The position numbers and the translations under genes were made by a program. The notes beneath the pieces are model-generated. The model had not been told where the DNA came from, did no database searches, and saw only the letters and a list, made by a program, of their open reading frames with translations. Positions 35,413-42,921 of a stretch of DNA of 64,000 bases are shown here, in pieces; position 1 is the first letter of the stretch; every line of letters starts with the position of its first letter. Source of the stretch: JAMOAD01 sp023621955 (GTDB taxonomy: Bacteria > Acidobacteriota > Aminicenantia > JAMOAD01); assembly GCA_035403085.1 (NCBI GenBank), contig DAONEM010000008.1, forward strand, positions 4,066 through 68,065, in the 5' to 3' direction.

Positions 35413-36926
35413 AGGGACTCCTTTCTTCTGGGAGAAACCAGAGAGGTAAACTTCTGCAGGAGGGCCTTGTCCTCTGCGGCGGTGCCGAAGAGGTGGAGCA
35501 GGAGGATGTACCCTACCAGGAAAGCGGCCAGGGCCACCGCGTCGGAAACCCTGGGAGGAAGGGCCCAGACGAGCTCTTTCAAGAGGAAGGCGGCGGCACC
35601 GGAGAGGGCCGCGGCGAAGAGTGCCCGAAGGTGGTACCGGGTGAAGGGGTGCATCCGGTAGAAGAGGCGGACCATGACGAGCCTGAGAAGGTTCATCACG
35701 GTGTAGGCGGCCAGGGTCGCACAGGCGGCTCCGGTCATTCCGTAACGGGGGACCAGGAAGAGGCCGAGTCCGGCGGAAACGGCGATCCCGGCCACGGTGT
35801 TGAGCAGGTTGAAGGCGGGCCTCTCGATGAGGATGAAGAGCTCCGAGACCCCCAGGACTGTGTTGATAAGAACGGCTATGGTCAGGAGCGTGAGGGGAAG
35901 GGCTCCCGAAGAGAACCCCTTTCCAAAGACGGCCATGATGAGTTGGGACCCGAAGGTCGCCAAGCCCAGGAGGGCGAGGTCGATGATCAGGATCCAGCGG
36001 GTGACCGTCCTGAAGTGGGCGAGAAGCTCCTTGGATTCTGACCTGGCTTCGGCGGCCGCGATCACCGGGATGGTGATGGGGTCGAAACTCTGGCGGACCT
36101 TCTTGAAGGTGAAGGCGGCGTTCTGGGCGAGTCCGTAGACACCGACCGAGGCTGGCGCCGCGAAACGGCTCAGGAGGAGGAGGTCGATCCTCTGCAGGAA
36201 GAGGTTCAGAAGGTCGTAGACACCGATGAAGGCGGAAAACCGCGTGAACTCTCGACGGCCTTCCTTCGCCGCCAGAAGCCTGAAGACCCGACGGGGCGAG
36301 TAGAGCCTGGTGAAGAGGATCCCCGCGGCGGTTGTCCCCGCCGCGGTCGCCAGAAGAAAGGCCCAGGCGATACCTTTGATCCCCGGGAGAAAGGGGCGGA
36401 GGAGAAGGGCGAGGAGGAAGAGAGCCGCCGGTTCGATGCCGCTCTTGACGGCGATCTCGTGCTTCATGACCCGGACGGCCCGGGCCCCGTGGACCAGGAC
36501 GGCCGTGAGGGTCCAGAAGAGGATTCCCGGAGCCATCACCCTGAGGGGAAGAACCAGGTCTGGACGGTGGAGAAGGGAACAAAGGAGGGGAACCGAGAGC
36601 TCCAAGGCTCCGACGAGGAGAAGGGAGCAGAACGCCGTCACTGCGAGGGCTTGGGCGATGGAACGGTAAGCCCCCTCCTCGTCGCCGGTGGCGCGGAAGC
36701 GGGCGACAAAGGTCAAAACGCCCCTATCGAACCCTAAGAGGCCGAGTTTTGAGGCGATGTCGAGGCTGGATTGACAGAGAACGAAGACGCCGGTGATCGC
36801 TGCGCCGTAGGCCCTGGCGAGCCAGACATAGAAGAGAACGTTGACACTTTTGATGAGAATTCCTGCGAAGTTTGTGAGCGCACCCCGTGCGATGTCGCGT
36901 GTATCCGCCTTGAGGTTGTTGGTCAA
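35409..36926 (-). CDS. Polysaccharide flippase (Wzx/MATE-like)
   Basis: A 505-residue integral membrane protein with about a dozen helices, typical of the polysaccharide-export flippases that turn lipid-linked oligosaccharides across the inner membrane. Family features are the N-terminal NFAGILIKSVNVLFYVWLARAYG, FDRGVLTFVARF and the later GVYGLAQNAAFTFKKVRQ. The best start is TTG at 36926, which has GGAGG five bases upstream; the frame is open far beyond, but that part overlaps the promoter and lpxC. It overlaps the CDP-alcohol transferase gene by ATGA and heads a three-gene operon. Confidence 0.85.
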   Translation of the reverse strand: MTNNLKADTRDIARGALTNFAGILIKSVNVLFYVWLARAYGAAITGVFVLCQSSLDIASKLGLLGFDRGVLTFVARFRATGDEEGAYRSIAQALAVTAFCSLLLVGALELSVPLLCSLLHRPDLVLPLRVMAPGILFWTLTAVLVHGARAVRVMKHEIAVKSGIEPAALFLLALLLRPFLPGIKGIAWAFLLATAAGTTAAGILFTRLYSPRRVFRLLAAKEGRREFTRFSAFIGVYDLLNLFLQRIDLLLLSRFAAPASVGVYGLAQNAAFTFKKVRQSFDPITIPVIAAAEARSESKELLAHFRTVTRWILIIDLALLGLATFGSQLIMAVFGKGFSSGALPLTLLTIAVLINTVLGVSELFILIERPAFNLLNTVAGIAVSAGLGLFLVPRYGMTGAACATLAAYTVMNLLRLVMVRLFYRMHPFTRYHLRALFAAALSGAAAFLLKELVWALPPRVSDAVALAAFLVGYILLLHLFGTAAEDKALLQKFTSLVSPRRKESL

Positions 36927-37055
36927 AAAACCTCCGAAGCCGATGTGCGACGGCTGCCTTGAAAGGGGCAAGCAGAAGAGAGCCCTCTCTCCGGGGCGAT
37001 TAGAAAGAAAATATCGGGTCGTCTCATTATGGACAATTTCGTGGCGCGGATCTTC

Positions 37056-37084
37056 ATTAAAGCCGACTAGAGAGAAAAAGTCAA
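37056..37084 (-). promoter_or_regulatory. Promoter of the flippase operon
   Basis: On the minus strand: TTGACT (37084-37079), 17 bp, TTTAAT (37061-37056). The leader would be about 120 nt. The -35 box is only 4 bp from the -35 box of the divergent lpxC promoter. Confidence 0.65.
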
Positions 37085-37088
37085 GGAG

Positions 37089-37118
37089 TTGACCCCTTCC
37101 CGGCAGGGAAGGTATGAT
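37089..37118 (+). promoter_or_regulatory. Promoter of lpxC, positioned for a leaderless mRNA
   Basis: TTGACC (37089-37094), 18 bp, TATGAT (37113-37118), then five bases to ATG 37124, itself followed by a second ATG at 37127. No Shine-Dalgarno. The layout matches the PilZ gene promoter. Confidence 0.75.
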
Positions 37119-37123
37119 CTGAT

Positions 37124-37981
37124 ATGATGAAGACAAGGGAGTTAAAAAGGACCCTGGAGTTTGAAGGAATCGGGGTCCATTCGGGGAAGGGAGTCCGTTG
37201 TCGGCTTCTTCCCGACACATCCTTCCGGGGCGTCCGCTTCCTTCTTCCCGGAGGCCCACCCCGCCTGGCCGATCCTTTCACGGCCTCGACGCCCAACTCT
37301 ACGGTCTTGGAGTGGAAGGGGGAGAGAGTGGCTACGGTGGAGCACCTTCTGGCGGTTCTCCACCTCCTTCGGTACCGGAGGGTGATGGTCGAAGTTCAGG
37401 GGGGAGAACTCCCTATCCTTGACGGGAGCGCCCTCCCCTACTTCGAGGCCCTGTCGGATCCCGCCGTTTTCTCCCCCGGGGAAGAGGAGGACTCAGGTCC
37501 TTTTCCTTCGCCCCTACGGGTTCAAGAGGGAGAGGGATGGGCCGAATACTCACCGGGCGGTCCCTTTCGCGTGGAATACGGGATCCGCTTCCCCCACCCC
37601 GCTATCGGAGAGCTCACTTGGCGTGGAGAGATCAACGAGGAGACCTTCGGAAGGGAGATCGCCCCGGCCAGAACCTTCGGCTTCCTGAAGCAGGCGCAAG
37701 AGCTGAGAAAGAGGGGGCTGGCCTTGGGGGCCTCCCTGGAGAACACCATCGTCCTGGACGATCAGGGGCCTCTCTCCCCTCTTCGCTTCCCTGACGAATA
37801 CGTGCGGCACAAGGTTTTAGACCTTCTGGGAGACCTCTTCTACCTCGGCGGCGGGCTTACGGGAGTGTGGCGGGTGTTTCGGGGGGGACACTCGCTTCAT
37901 CTGGCGTTGGTGAGAGGACTTCTGGCTCTTCCTTCGGGGCCTCTTGCGTCAGGGGCTCCTCCCTCTCAGGGGGGGGCTTAA
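37124..37981 (+). CDS. lpxC: UDP-3-O-acyl-N-acetylglucosamine deacetylase LpxC
   Basis: A 285-residue zinc amidase, the committed step of lipid A synthesis. The zinc and catalytic residues are Glu73-His74 (TVEHLLAVL), His229 and Asp233 (RHKVLDLLGDL) and His256 (GGHSLHL). The catalytic core is complete though the protein is somewhat shorter than E. coli LpxC. It shows the cell has an LPS outer membrane. The last 42 residues, Gly/Pro/Ser-rich, lie in a 125 bp antisense overlap with mtgA. The gene is monocistronic and appears leaderless. Confidence 0.93.
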   Translation: MMKTRELKRTLEFEGIGVHSGKGVRCRLLPDTSFRGVRFLLPGGPPRLADPFTASTPNSTVLEWKGERVATVEHLLAVLHLLRYRRVMVEVQGGELPILDGSALPYFEALSDPAVFSPGEEEDSGPFPSPLRVQEGEGWAEYSPGGPFRVEYGIRFPHPAIGELTWRGEINEETFGREIAPARTFGFLKQAQELRKRGLALGASLENTIVLDDQGPLSPLRFPDEYVRHKVLDLLGDLFYLGGGLTGVWRVFRGGHSLHLALVRGLLALPSGPLASGAPPSQGGA

Positions 37982-38675
37982 GCCCTCGGTGCCTGAGGAT
38001 GGAGAGGATCCTGCGACGCTTGAAGGCGACGAACCCCCTCTGAGCGCGGGGAGAGTACTTCAAGGGGTTGGGAAGGATCGCGGCCAGAGAGGCGGCCTGT
38101 TCGAGGGAGAGAGAGGAAGCGGAGACTCCGAAGTGACGCCTCGCCGCAGCCTCGGCCCCGAAGATTCCCTCACCCCACTCCACGGAGTTGAGGTAAAGCT
38201 CGAGAATCCTCTTCTTCGTGAGCGTCTTCTCCATCTTCAGGGCGATGGGGACCTCCGCCGCCTTCCGGAAGAGACTCTTCTTCGGCGAGAGGTAGAGGTT
38301 CTTCGCCAGCTGCTGGGTCAGCGTGGAGGCTCCTCTAACCATACGGCCCCTCTTCAGGTCCTTTTCGAGGGAGAGGCGGATCTCGACCCAATCCAGGCCT
38401 TCGTGGCTGAAAAACCGGTCGTCTTCGCTGGCTAGAACGGCCCTGATGAGGGAGGGGGAGATCCTGGAGATGCTCTTCCACCTCCGGTCGACACGGTAGG
38501 GCTTTCCCTCCTTGAGCCTTTGGCTCTTACGGTACTCGATGAAGGCCGTGGTCTTCGGGTTCTCCTTGGCCAAGCGGGCCGTGTCGGGGAGGAGGACAAA
38601 CCAGAAGAGAAGGGCTCCCAGGACGAGGAGGAGAAGGCAGAGGAAGAACTTGGGTAAGAGGCGGCGTTTTTTCAT
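37857..38675 (-). CDS. mtgA: Monofunctional peptidoglycan glycosyltransferase
   Basis: A 272-residue inner-membrane enzyme that polymerises lipid II into glycan strands. An N-terminal anchor (FFLCLLLLVLGALLFWFVLL) precedes the GT51 domain with EDDRFFSHEGLDW (catalytic Glu), RGASTLTQQLAKNLYL and KRILELYLNSVEWG. No transpeptidase domain follows. The C-terminal tail of about 40 residues is Pro/Glu-rich and lies antisense to the end of lpxC. AAGGAA lies before the ATG, which also overlaps the upstream YciB-Nudix gene by ATGA. Confidence 0.92.
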   Translation of the reverse strand: MKKRRLLPKFFLCLLLLVLGALLFWFVLLPDTARLAKENPKTTAFIEYRKSQRLKEGKPYRVDRRWKSISRISPSLIRAVLASEDDRFFSHEGLDWVEIRLSLEKDLKRGRMVRGASTLTQQLAKNLYLSPKKSLFRKAAEVPIALKMEKTLTKKRILELYLNSVEWGEGIFGAEAAARRHFGVSASSLSLEQAASLAAILPNPLKYSPRAQRGFVAFKRRRILSILRHRGLKPPPEREEPLTQEAPKEEPEVLSPTPDEASVPPETPATLP

Positions 38676-39790
38676 GGTTGTTCCTTTCTTTCAGGGGGTA
38701 AAGGTCTCTTTCTGAAGAGCTTCTCCCTCTCCAGAAGGGGAAAATCTATGAGAAACTGAGGGGTGAAGACTCCCCGGTCCATCCCCTCCTTGATCTCCCG
38801 GTAGCTCCAGAACCTTCCCTCCGTGATCTCCTGGGGATCCGTTTTCAAGGGGAGGCCATCGTAGAGGGCGGTATAGGAGATGACCCATTCGCTTTCTCTC
38901 TCTTCCCTTCGGATGTTAAGGGCGAAGGGGGCGAAAGAGGGCGGTTCCCAACCCAACTCTTCGAGGCACTCCCTCTTGAGAGCCTCTTCGGGCTTCTCCC
39001 CGAAGAGGATATGGCCGCTTACCGAGGTTTCCCAGAGACCCGGCGCGGTCTCCTTGTTCGGGGAGCGTTTCTGCAGGTAGAGGTCTCCGTCTCGAGAGAA
39101 GAGGTGCAGTCTCACGACCGGGTGGAGAAGGGAGGGATCGCCATGGCAGAGGGAGCGGGGGGCCTTGCCGAGGAGACGTCCCTCGTCGTTGACGATGGGG
39201 AGTTGCTCTTCTCTCTCCAGGAGACGCCATCGTCTCGCGGCGATAATCCTCCGCCCCAGGAGGGTGGCCAGGGTCGCCCCCAGGAGGAGAAGGGGAAGAA
39301 GGGTTGTGGAGACGAAGGCCCAGACCCTTCTGGAGAGGAAGAGGGCGGCGTAGAGCGTGAGGAGGGAGTGGAGAAAGAAGAGGAAGAAGAGGGGGCGGGA
39401 GAGTCTCTTGAGGGAACCTTCGGGGAGCCAAGGCGCATACCTTTTCATGGACCCCGATAGGAGAGGCCAGGGGGTGTAGGCCTCCAGGAAGAGGAGCCCG
39501 GACATGATGAAGCCGAAAAGGGCTGGCTTGACAAGGAAAAAGCGGCTGTCCCGGAGGAAGAGTGAGAGAAGGCCCAAGAGCATGACCAGGAGAGTGTCCG
39601 CAAGGATCCAGAGATCGGTCTTCCTCTGCTTGATCCAGGTCCAGAGGAACTCCCCGCCCCCCGTGACAAGGGCCATGATGACGGCGGGGGTCTCCCCCCA
39701 AAGCTCCTCGACGAGGATGTAGGCGAGAAGGGGAAGAAGCGAGAGGAGAAGGAAGAGGTTCCAGGAGGTGTGCCTCTTCTCTCCTTCCAT
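38672..39790 (-). CDS. YciB/IspZ-like membrane domain fused to a Nudix hydrolase
   Basis: A 372-residue fusion. Residues 1-175 hold several transmembrane helices resembling the septation protein YciB/IspZ (LPLLAYILVEELWG, GGGEFLWTWIKQRKTDLWI, DSRFFLVKPALF). Residues 190-360 are a Nudix domain with an exact Nudix box, GX5EX7REUXEEXGU, beginning GHILFGEKPEEALKREC. The Nudix part (HLFSRDGDLYLQKRSPNKETAPGLWE) is closest in pattern to the isopentenyl-diphosphate isomerase/MutT-like branch. The fused enzyme would sit at the inner face of the membrane, perhaps acting on a nucleotide or lipid diphosphate; substrate unknown. Confidence 0.85.
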   Translation of the reverse strand: MEGEKRHTSWNLFLLLSLLPLLAYILVEELWGETPAVIMALVTGGGEFLWTWIKQRKTDLWILADTLLVMLLGLLSLFLRDSRFFLVKPALFGFIMSGLLFLEAYTPWPLLSGSMKRYAPWLPEGSLKRLSRPLFFLFFLHSLLTLYAALFLSRRVWAFVSTTLLPLLLLGATLATLLGRRIIAARRWRLLEREEQLPIVNDEGRLLGKAPRSLCHGDPSLLHPVVRLHLFSRDGDLYLQKRSPNKETAPGLWETSVSGHILFGEKPEEALKRECLEELGWEPPSFAPFALNIRREERESEWVISYTALYDGLPLKTDPQEITEGRFWSYREIKEGMDRGVFTPQFLIDFPLLEREKLFRKRPLPPERKEQP

Positions 39791-39792
39791 GG

Positions 39793-40677
39793 TCAGCGGG
39801 AAAAGGAGGCTCGGAGGAAGAAGGAGATGTCCGCGGAGGTGTCGAAAGGAGGGAGGTCTTCGATGATTCCCGCCTCCAGACGACGGGAGAGAGGGATGGA
39901 GAGAGAGACCGCCCGGGCCGCGTGTCTGCGGTCACCGACCCGGTAGGGGGAACTACGGCTCAGGATGGAGAGCCTGATCCGGGAGAGGGAGAGGCGAAGC
40001 TCGTCCTGGGAGAAGGTTGAGTTCAGAGGCTCTTGCTCGGGGATCCAACCGGGACGGGGGAAGAGGGCGCGGTGGTGGTAGAGTTCCAGGGAGAGGTTCC
40101 TGGTGATCTGCCAGGCGGCGGAGCCGCCCCAGACGAGGAAGGGGTTGCGGGGGGAGAGTCCTGCGGTGGCCACCAGGGGAAGCCCCAGGGAGAAGCGAAG
40201 GTCCAGAGAGAGGGGACCCTTGCCGTAGACTCTTCTGGAAAGGCCCAGGATCAGGGGGCCGCTTTGAACGGAGGGGGAGAGATGGGAGAAGCCGTCGCCG
40301 AGTCTGTAGTTGACTCTGTTCTTGGGGTAGAGGTCACGCCGGGCTTCGGGGTAGCTGAAGAGGGAGTGGAACCCTTCGACCAGAGAATCCAGGTAACCTC
40401 CTGAGACGAAGCTGAACGTGACAGCCCCTTCGAAGGTCCAATCTTTGTCCAGTCCGCGTCGGTAGAGGAGGGTATGGGAGAAAAGCTCCATGTCGTTGAC
40501 GGAGTCGTGGGCGAAGTCGAGGGCGTAGAGGTTGGCGTGGGTGTACTCCAGGGAGAGCGACCACCTGCGGGCTCCCAAGGGGGCGCCTGCCGTAAAAGGG
40601 AAACGGGCCAGGGAGTCCACCGGAGGGAAGAGGGTCTGGGTGGCTTGGCACGGGAGGGGGAGGAGAAGAAGGAACAA
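39793..40677 (-). CDS. DUF3187-like outer-membrane beta-barrel protein
   Basis: About 294 residues with alternating amphipathic strands and a terminal aromatic residue pattern (ISFFLRASFSR) typical of outer-membrane barrels; DUF3187-like by overall pattern (LEYTHANLYALD, GGYLDSLVEGFHSLF). A signal peptide is present (LFLLLLPLPCQA). The start is uncertain: TTG at 40677 is just past the tRNA-Leu 3' end, but GTG at 40710, inside the tRNA gene, would give a better signal peptide with an Arg near its N-terminus. The longer frame through the tRNA is an artefact. It lies 2 bp before the YciB-Nudix gene. Confidence 0.75.
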   Translation of the reverse strand: MFLLLLPLPCQATQTLFPPVDSLARFPFTAGAPLGARRWSLSLEYTHANLYALDFAHDSVNDMELFSHTLLYRRGLDKDWTFEGAVTFSFVSGGYLDSLVEGFHSLFSYPEARRDLYPKNRVNYRLGDGFSHLSPSVQSGPLILGLSRRVYGKGPLSLDLRFSLGLPLVATAGLSPRNPFLVWGGSAAWQITRNLSLELYHHRALFPRPGWIPEQEPLNSTFSQDELRLSLSRIRLSILSRSSPYRVGDRRHAARAVSLSIPLSRRLEAGIIEDLPPFDTSADISFFLRASFSR

Positions 40678-40682
40678 GAGGA

Positions 40683-40770
<88 letters not shown>

Positions 40771-40786
40771 CTGAAAAACAGGGTTA

Positions 40787-40815
40787 AACATAGCACCCAC
40801 CCCGGTCTTTGTCAA
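40787..40815 (-). promoter_or_regulatory. Promoter of tRNA-Leu(UAG) and the downstream genes
   Basis: On the minus strand: TTGACA (40815-40810), 17 bp, TATGTT (40792-40787). The tRNA begins 16 bp downstream. Confidence 0.75.
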
Positions 40816-40832
40816 CGGAGGCCTTGGGGGGG

Positions 40833-41771
40833 TCAGCCGAGGAACTTCTGCAGGTAGTCGTAGATTCCCTTGCTGTCCAAACCGTAGTGGGCCATGAGCT
40901 GGGAGGACTTGCCGGAGACGCCGAAAACGTTCTCCAGGCCGATCCTTCCGATCTGAACAGGGTGGCGTTCGGAGAGAAACTCGGCGACCGCCGAAGCGAA
41001 ACCGCCGGCTTTCTGGTGCTCTTCGGCCACAACGATTCGAGGGTAGCGGGAGGCGGCGCTCAAGAGAAACTCTTCGTCCAGGGGCTTCACCGTGGCGCAG
41101 TCGGCGACAGCCACAGACTTTCCGATCTTTTCGAGCTCTCTGGCCGCCGTGAGGGCCTCGGAGACCTCCTTGCCCGTCGCCAGGACCAGAGTGTCCCTGC
41201 CCTCTTTCAGCAGTTCGTAGCGTCCGAGGGCGAAACGGTATCCGCTCTCATGGATGACCGGGAACTCTTCTCTGGAGAGGCGGACGTAGAAGGGCCCCCT
41301 CTCTTTATGGACGGTTCGGATGACCTCCTCGGTTTGGCGGCTGTCGGAAGGAACGATGACCCGCATGTTGGGAAGGACACGCATGAGGGCGACATCTTCG
41401 TTGCTCTGATGGGTGGCTCCATCCTCGCCGACGGTGATTCCTCCGTGGGTGGCGACGATCTTGACGTTCGCCTGGTTGTAGCAGATGCTTTGACGAACCT
41501 GGTCCCAGGCCCGTCCAGTCGCGAAGACGGCGAAAGTGGAGGCGAAGACCGTCCGGTCGCAGAGCGCGAGGCCGGCGGCCATGCCCATGAGGTTCTGCTC
41601 AGAGATTCCTGTGTTGAAGAAGCGTTCAGGGAAACGCTCCTGGAAGAGAATCGTACGGGTGGAGGAGGAGAGATCGGCGTCGACCACAACCAGGCGCGGG
41701 TCCTCTTCCCCCAAAGAGATCAAGGTGCGGGCGTAAGCATCCCGCAAACTTTCCAAGGGGGTGGATGCCAT
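40833..41771 (-). CDS. Transketolase, C-terminal subunit
   Basis: A 312-residue protein equal to the pyrimidine-binding plus C-terminal domains of transketolase. The catalytic Glu is in FNTGISEQNLMGMAAGLA, with THGGITVGEDGATHQ and GRYELLKEGRDTLVLATG as later motifs. Split transketolases need a separate N-terminal (PP-binding) subunit, normally encoded directly upstream; here the upstream gene is an M23 peptidase, so the partner must be elsewhere. The gene is complete and has GAGGT before the ATG. Role: two-carbon transfer in the pentose phosphate pathway. Confidence 0.9.
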   Translation of the reverse strand: MASTPLESLRDAYARTLISLGEEDPRLVVVDADLSSSTRTILFQERFPERFFNTGISEQNLMGMAAGLALCDRTVFASTFAVFATGRAWDQVRQSICYNQANVKIVATHGGITVGEDGATHQSNEDVALMRVLPNMRVIVPSDSRQTEEVIRTVHKERGPFYVRLSREEFPVIHESGYRFALGRYELLKEGRDTLVLATGKEVSEALTAARELEKIGKSVAVADCATVKPLDEEFLLSAASRYPRIVVAEEHQKAGGFASAVAEFLSERHPVQIGRIGLENVFGVSGKSSQLMAHYGLDSKGIYDYLQKFLG

Positions 41772-41807
41772 GAAGTTAACCTCGTCTAAAGCCCCAGGAG
41801 AGAGCCT

Positions 41808-42761
41808 CTACTCCTCGGGAAGAAAGTCGTTTTCCAGAATGTAATCCATGGGGTTGATAGGCTTGTTGTTTACCAGCACCTCGTAGTGAAGATGGGGCGC
41901 CGTAGACTTGCCGGTACTCCCCACCAGGCCGATGGACTGGCCCCGAGTCACCCGGGCTCCGGGTTTGACCAGACAGGATTTGAGATGGGCGTAGAGAGTC
42001 TTGGTTCCGTTGTTATGAAGGACGATTATATAGTTGCCGTAATCTTTTCTGAAGGTCGATTGGATGACCAGACCGTCTGCCGTGACGATGACCCGGTTAC
42101 CGGTCTGCGTGGCGATGTCGATCCCCGCATGGAACTCCCTGCTCCCCGTGAAGGGGTCTTTGCGCCAGCTGTAGTTGGAGGTGATGATCCCTTTGGTAGG
42201 CCAGATCGAGGGAGAGGAGGCCAGAGTCTTCTCCTGTTCCCGGAAGAACTTGTAAAGGAAGTCCAGGTTCTTCTCGATGCCGGCGGCTTTGCTCTTCAAA
42301 GAGCTGATCTTCCCGGGGACGGAGACCTCTTTCGGGGAGACCGCGGGGGCCAAGGTGTTGCGGGGGATGGTGACGCCCAACCCTGTGGGGTTGATCGATG
42401 AACCGCCCGATCCAACCTCTTTCAAGGCCATGGGGGACTCAAGGCCGGCGATGATGTTCAGCTTCCGTTTATAGTTTTCGAAACGTTGAAGCTGACCCTG
42501 AAGATCCTTCATGCCGCCTTCCAGAAGAGCGATTTTCTGAGCCTGGCTCTTGTTTTCGACCTCGTACTTCTTGGCGAAGAAGGCCTTCCTTTTCACGCTC
42601 GCGTAGTCCACAAGGACAAAGAGAAGAAGAAAGAGCATCACGCCGCTCACGGTCAGGATGATCTGAATGTTCTTCTTGGAAAGGGCGAGGGTCGTATACT
42701 TTCCCCTCACTCCACGGGGCATGAGAATAACGGTGAAAAAACTGTCCCTCTTCTGATCCAT
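41808..42761 (-). CDS. M23 family metallopeptidase (LytM domain)
   Basis: A 317-residue cell-wall peptidase. One N-terminal membrane helix (IQIILTVSGVMLFLLLFVLV) is followed by a periplasmic coiled coil (about 60-105), a linker, and a LytM domain with zinc motif HAGID and HLHYEV. The active-site residues are present, so it is probably a real endopeptidase and not an EnvC-type activator. GAGGAG lies before the ATG at 42761. It heads an operon with the transketolase half, behind its own promoter. Confidence 0.92.
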   Translation of the reverse strand: MDQKRDSFFTVILMPRGVRGKYTTLALSKKNIQIILTVSGVMLFLLLFVLVDYASVKRKAFFAKKYEVENKSQAQKIALLEGGMKDLQGQLQRFENYKRKLNIIAGLESPMALKEVGSGGSSINPTGLGVTIPRNTLAPAVSPKEVSVPGKISSLKSKAAGIEKNLDFLYKFFREQEKTLASSPSIWPTKGIITSNYSWRKDPFTGSREFHAGIDIATQTGNRVIVTADGLVIQSTFRKDYGNYIIVLHNNGTKTLYAHLKSCLVKPGARVTRGQSIGLVGSTGKSTAPHLHYEVLVNNKPINPMDYILENDFLPEE

Positions 42762-42811
42762 CAACGATCTCCTCGTTGGGGGGATTGGGTAAAACCTATC
42801 ATGTCGGAAAT

Positions 42812-42840
42812 ATATTAGACAAGTGAATAGAGCTTGTCAA
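42812..42840 (-). promoter_or_regulatory. Promoter of the M23 peptidase gene
   Basis: On the minus strand: TTGACA (42840-42835), 17 bp, TAATAT (42817-42812). Confidence 0.6.
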
Positions 42841-42865
42841 GAGTTGGTGAAATTTTTTCCTTTTT

Positions 42866-42894
42866 TTGTAAGGTCTTGACGGAAGGGGTAGAAT
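42866..42894 (+). promoter_or_regulatory. Possible promoter of the PatB-like gene
   Basis: TTGTAA (42866-42871), 17 bp, TAGAAT (42889-42894), followed by a leader with TTGGAGG before the ATG at 42922. Another TTGACG at 42876 has no -10 box at normal distance. Confidence 0.45.
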
Positions 42895-42921
42895 CCATTG
42901 TTGTCTCCTTGGAGGTGAAAG

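Noticed and set aside
35413..36582. Long N-terminal extension of the CDP-alcohol transferase frame
   Set aside because: It is Pro/Arg/Ser-rich and lies fully antisense-free but out of frame over the flippase gene; AGGAG and the family-like N-terminus place the start at 35412.
36927..37259. Extension of the flippase frame into lpxC
   Set aside because: It would cross both divergent promoters and the lpxC start; TTG at 36926 has GGAGG and begins just before the first membrane helix.
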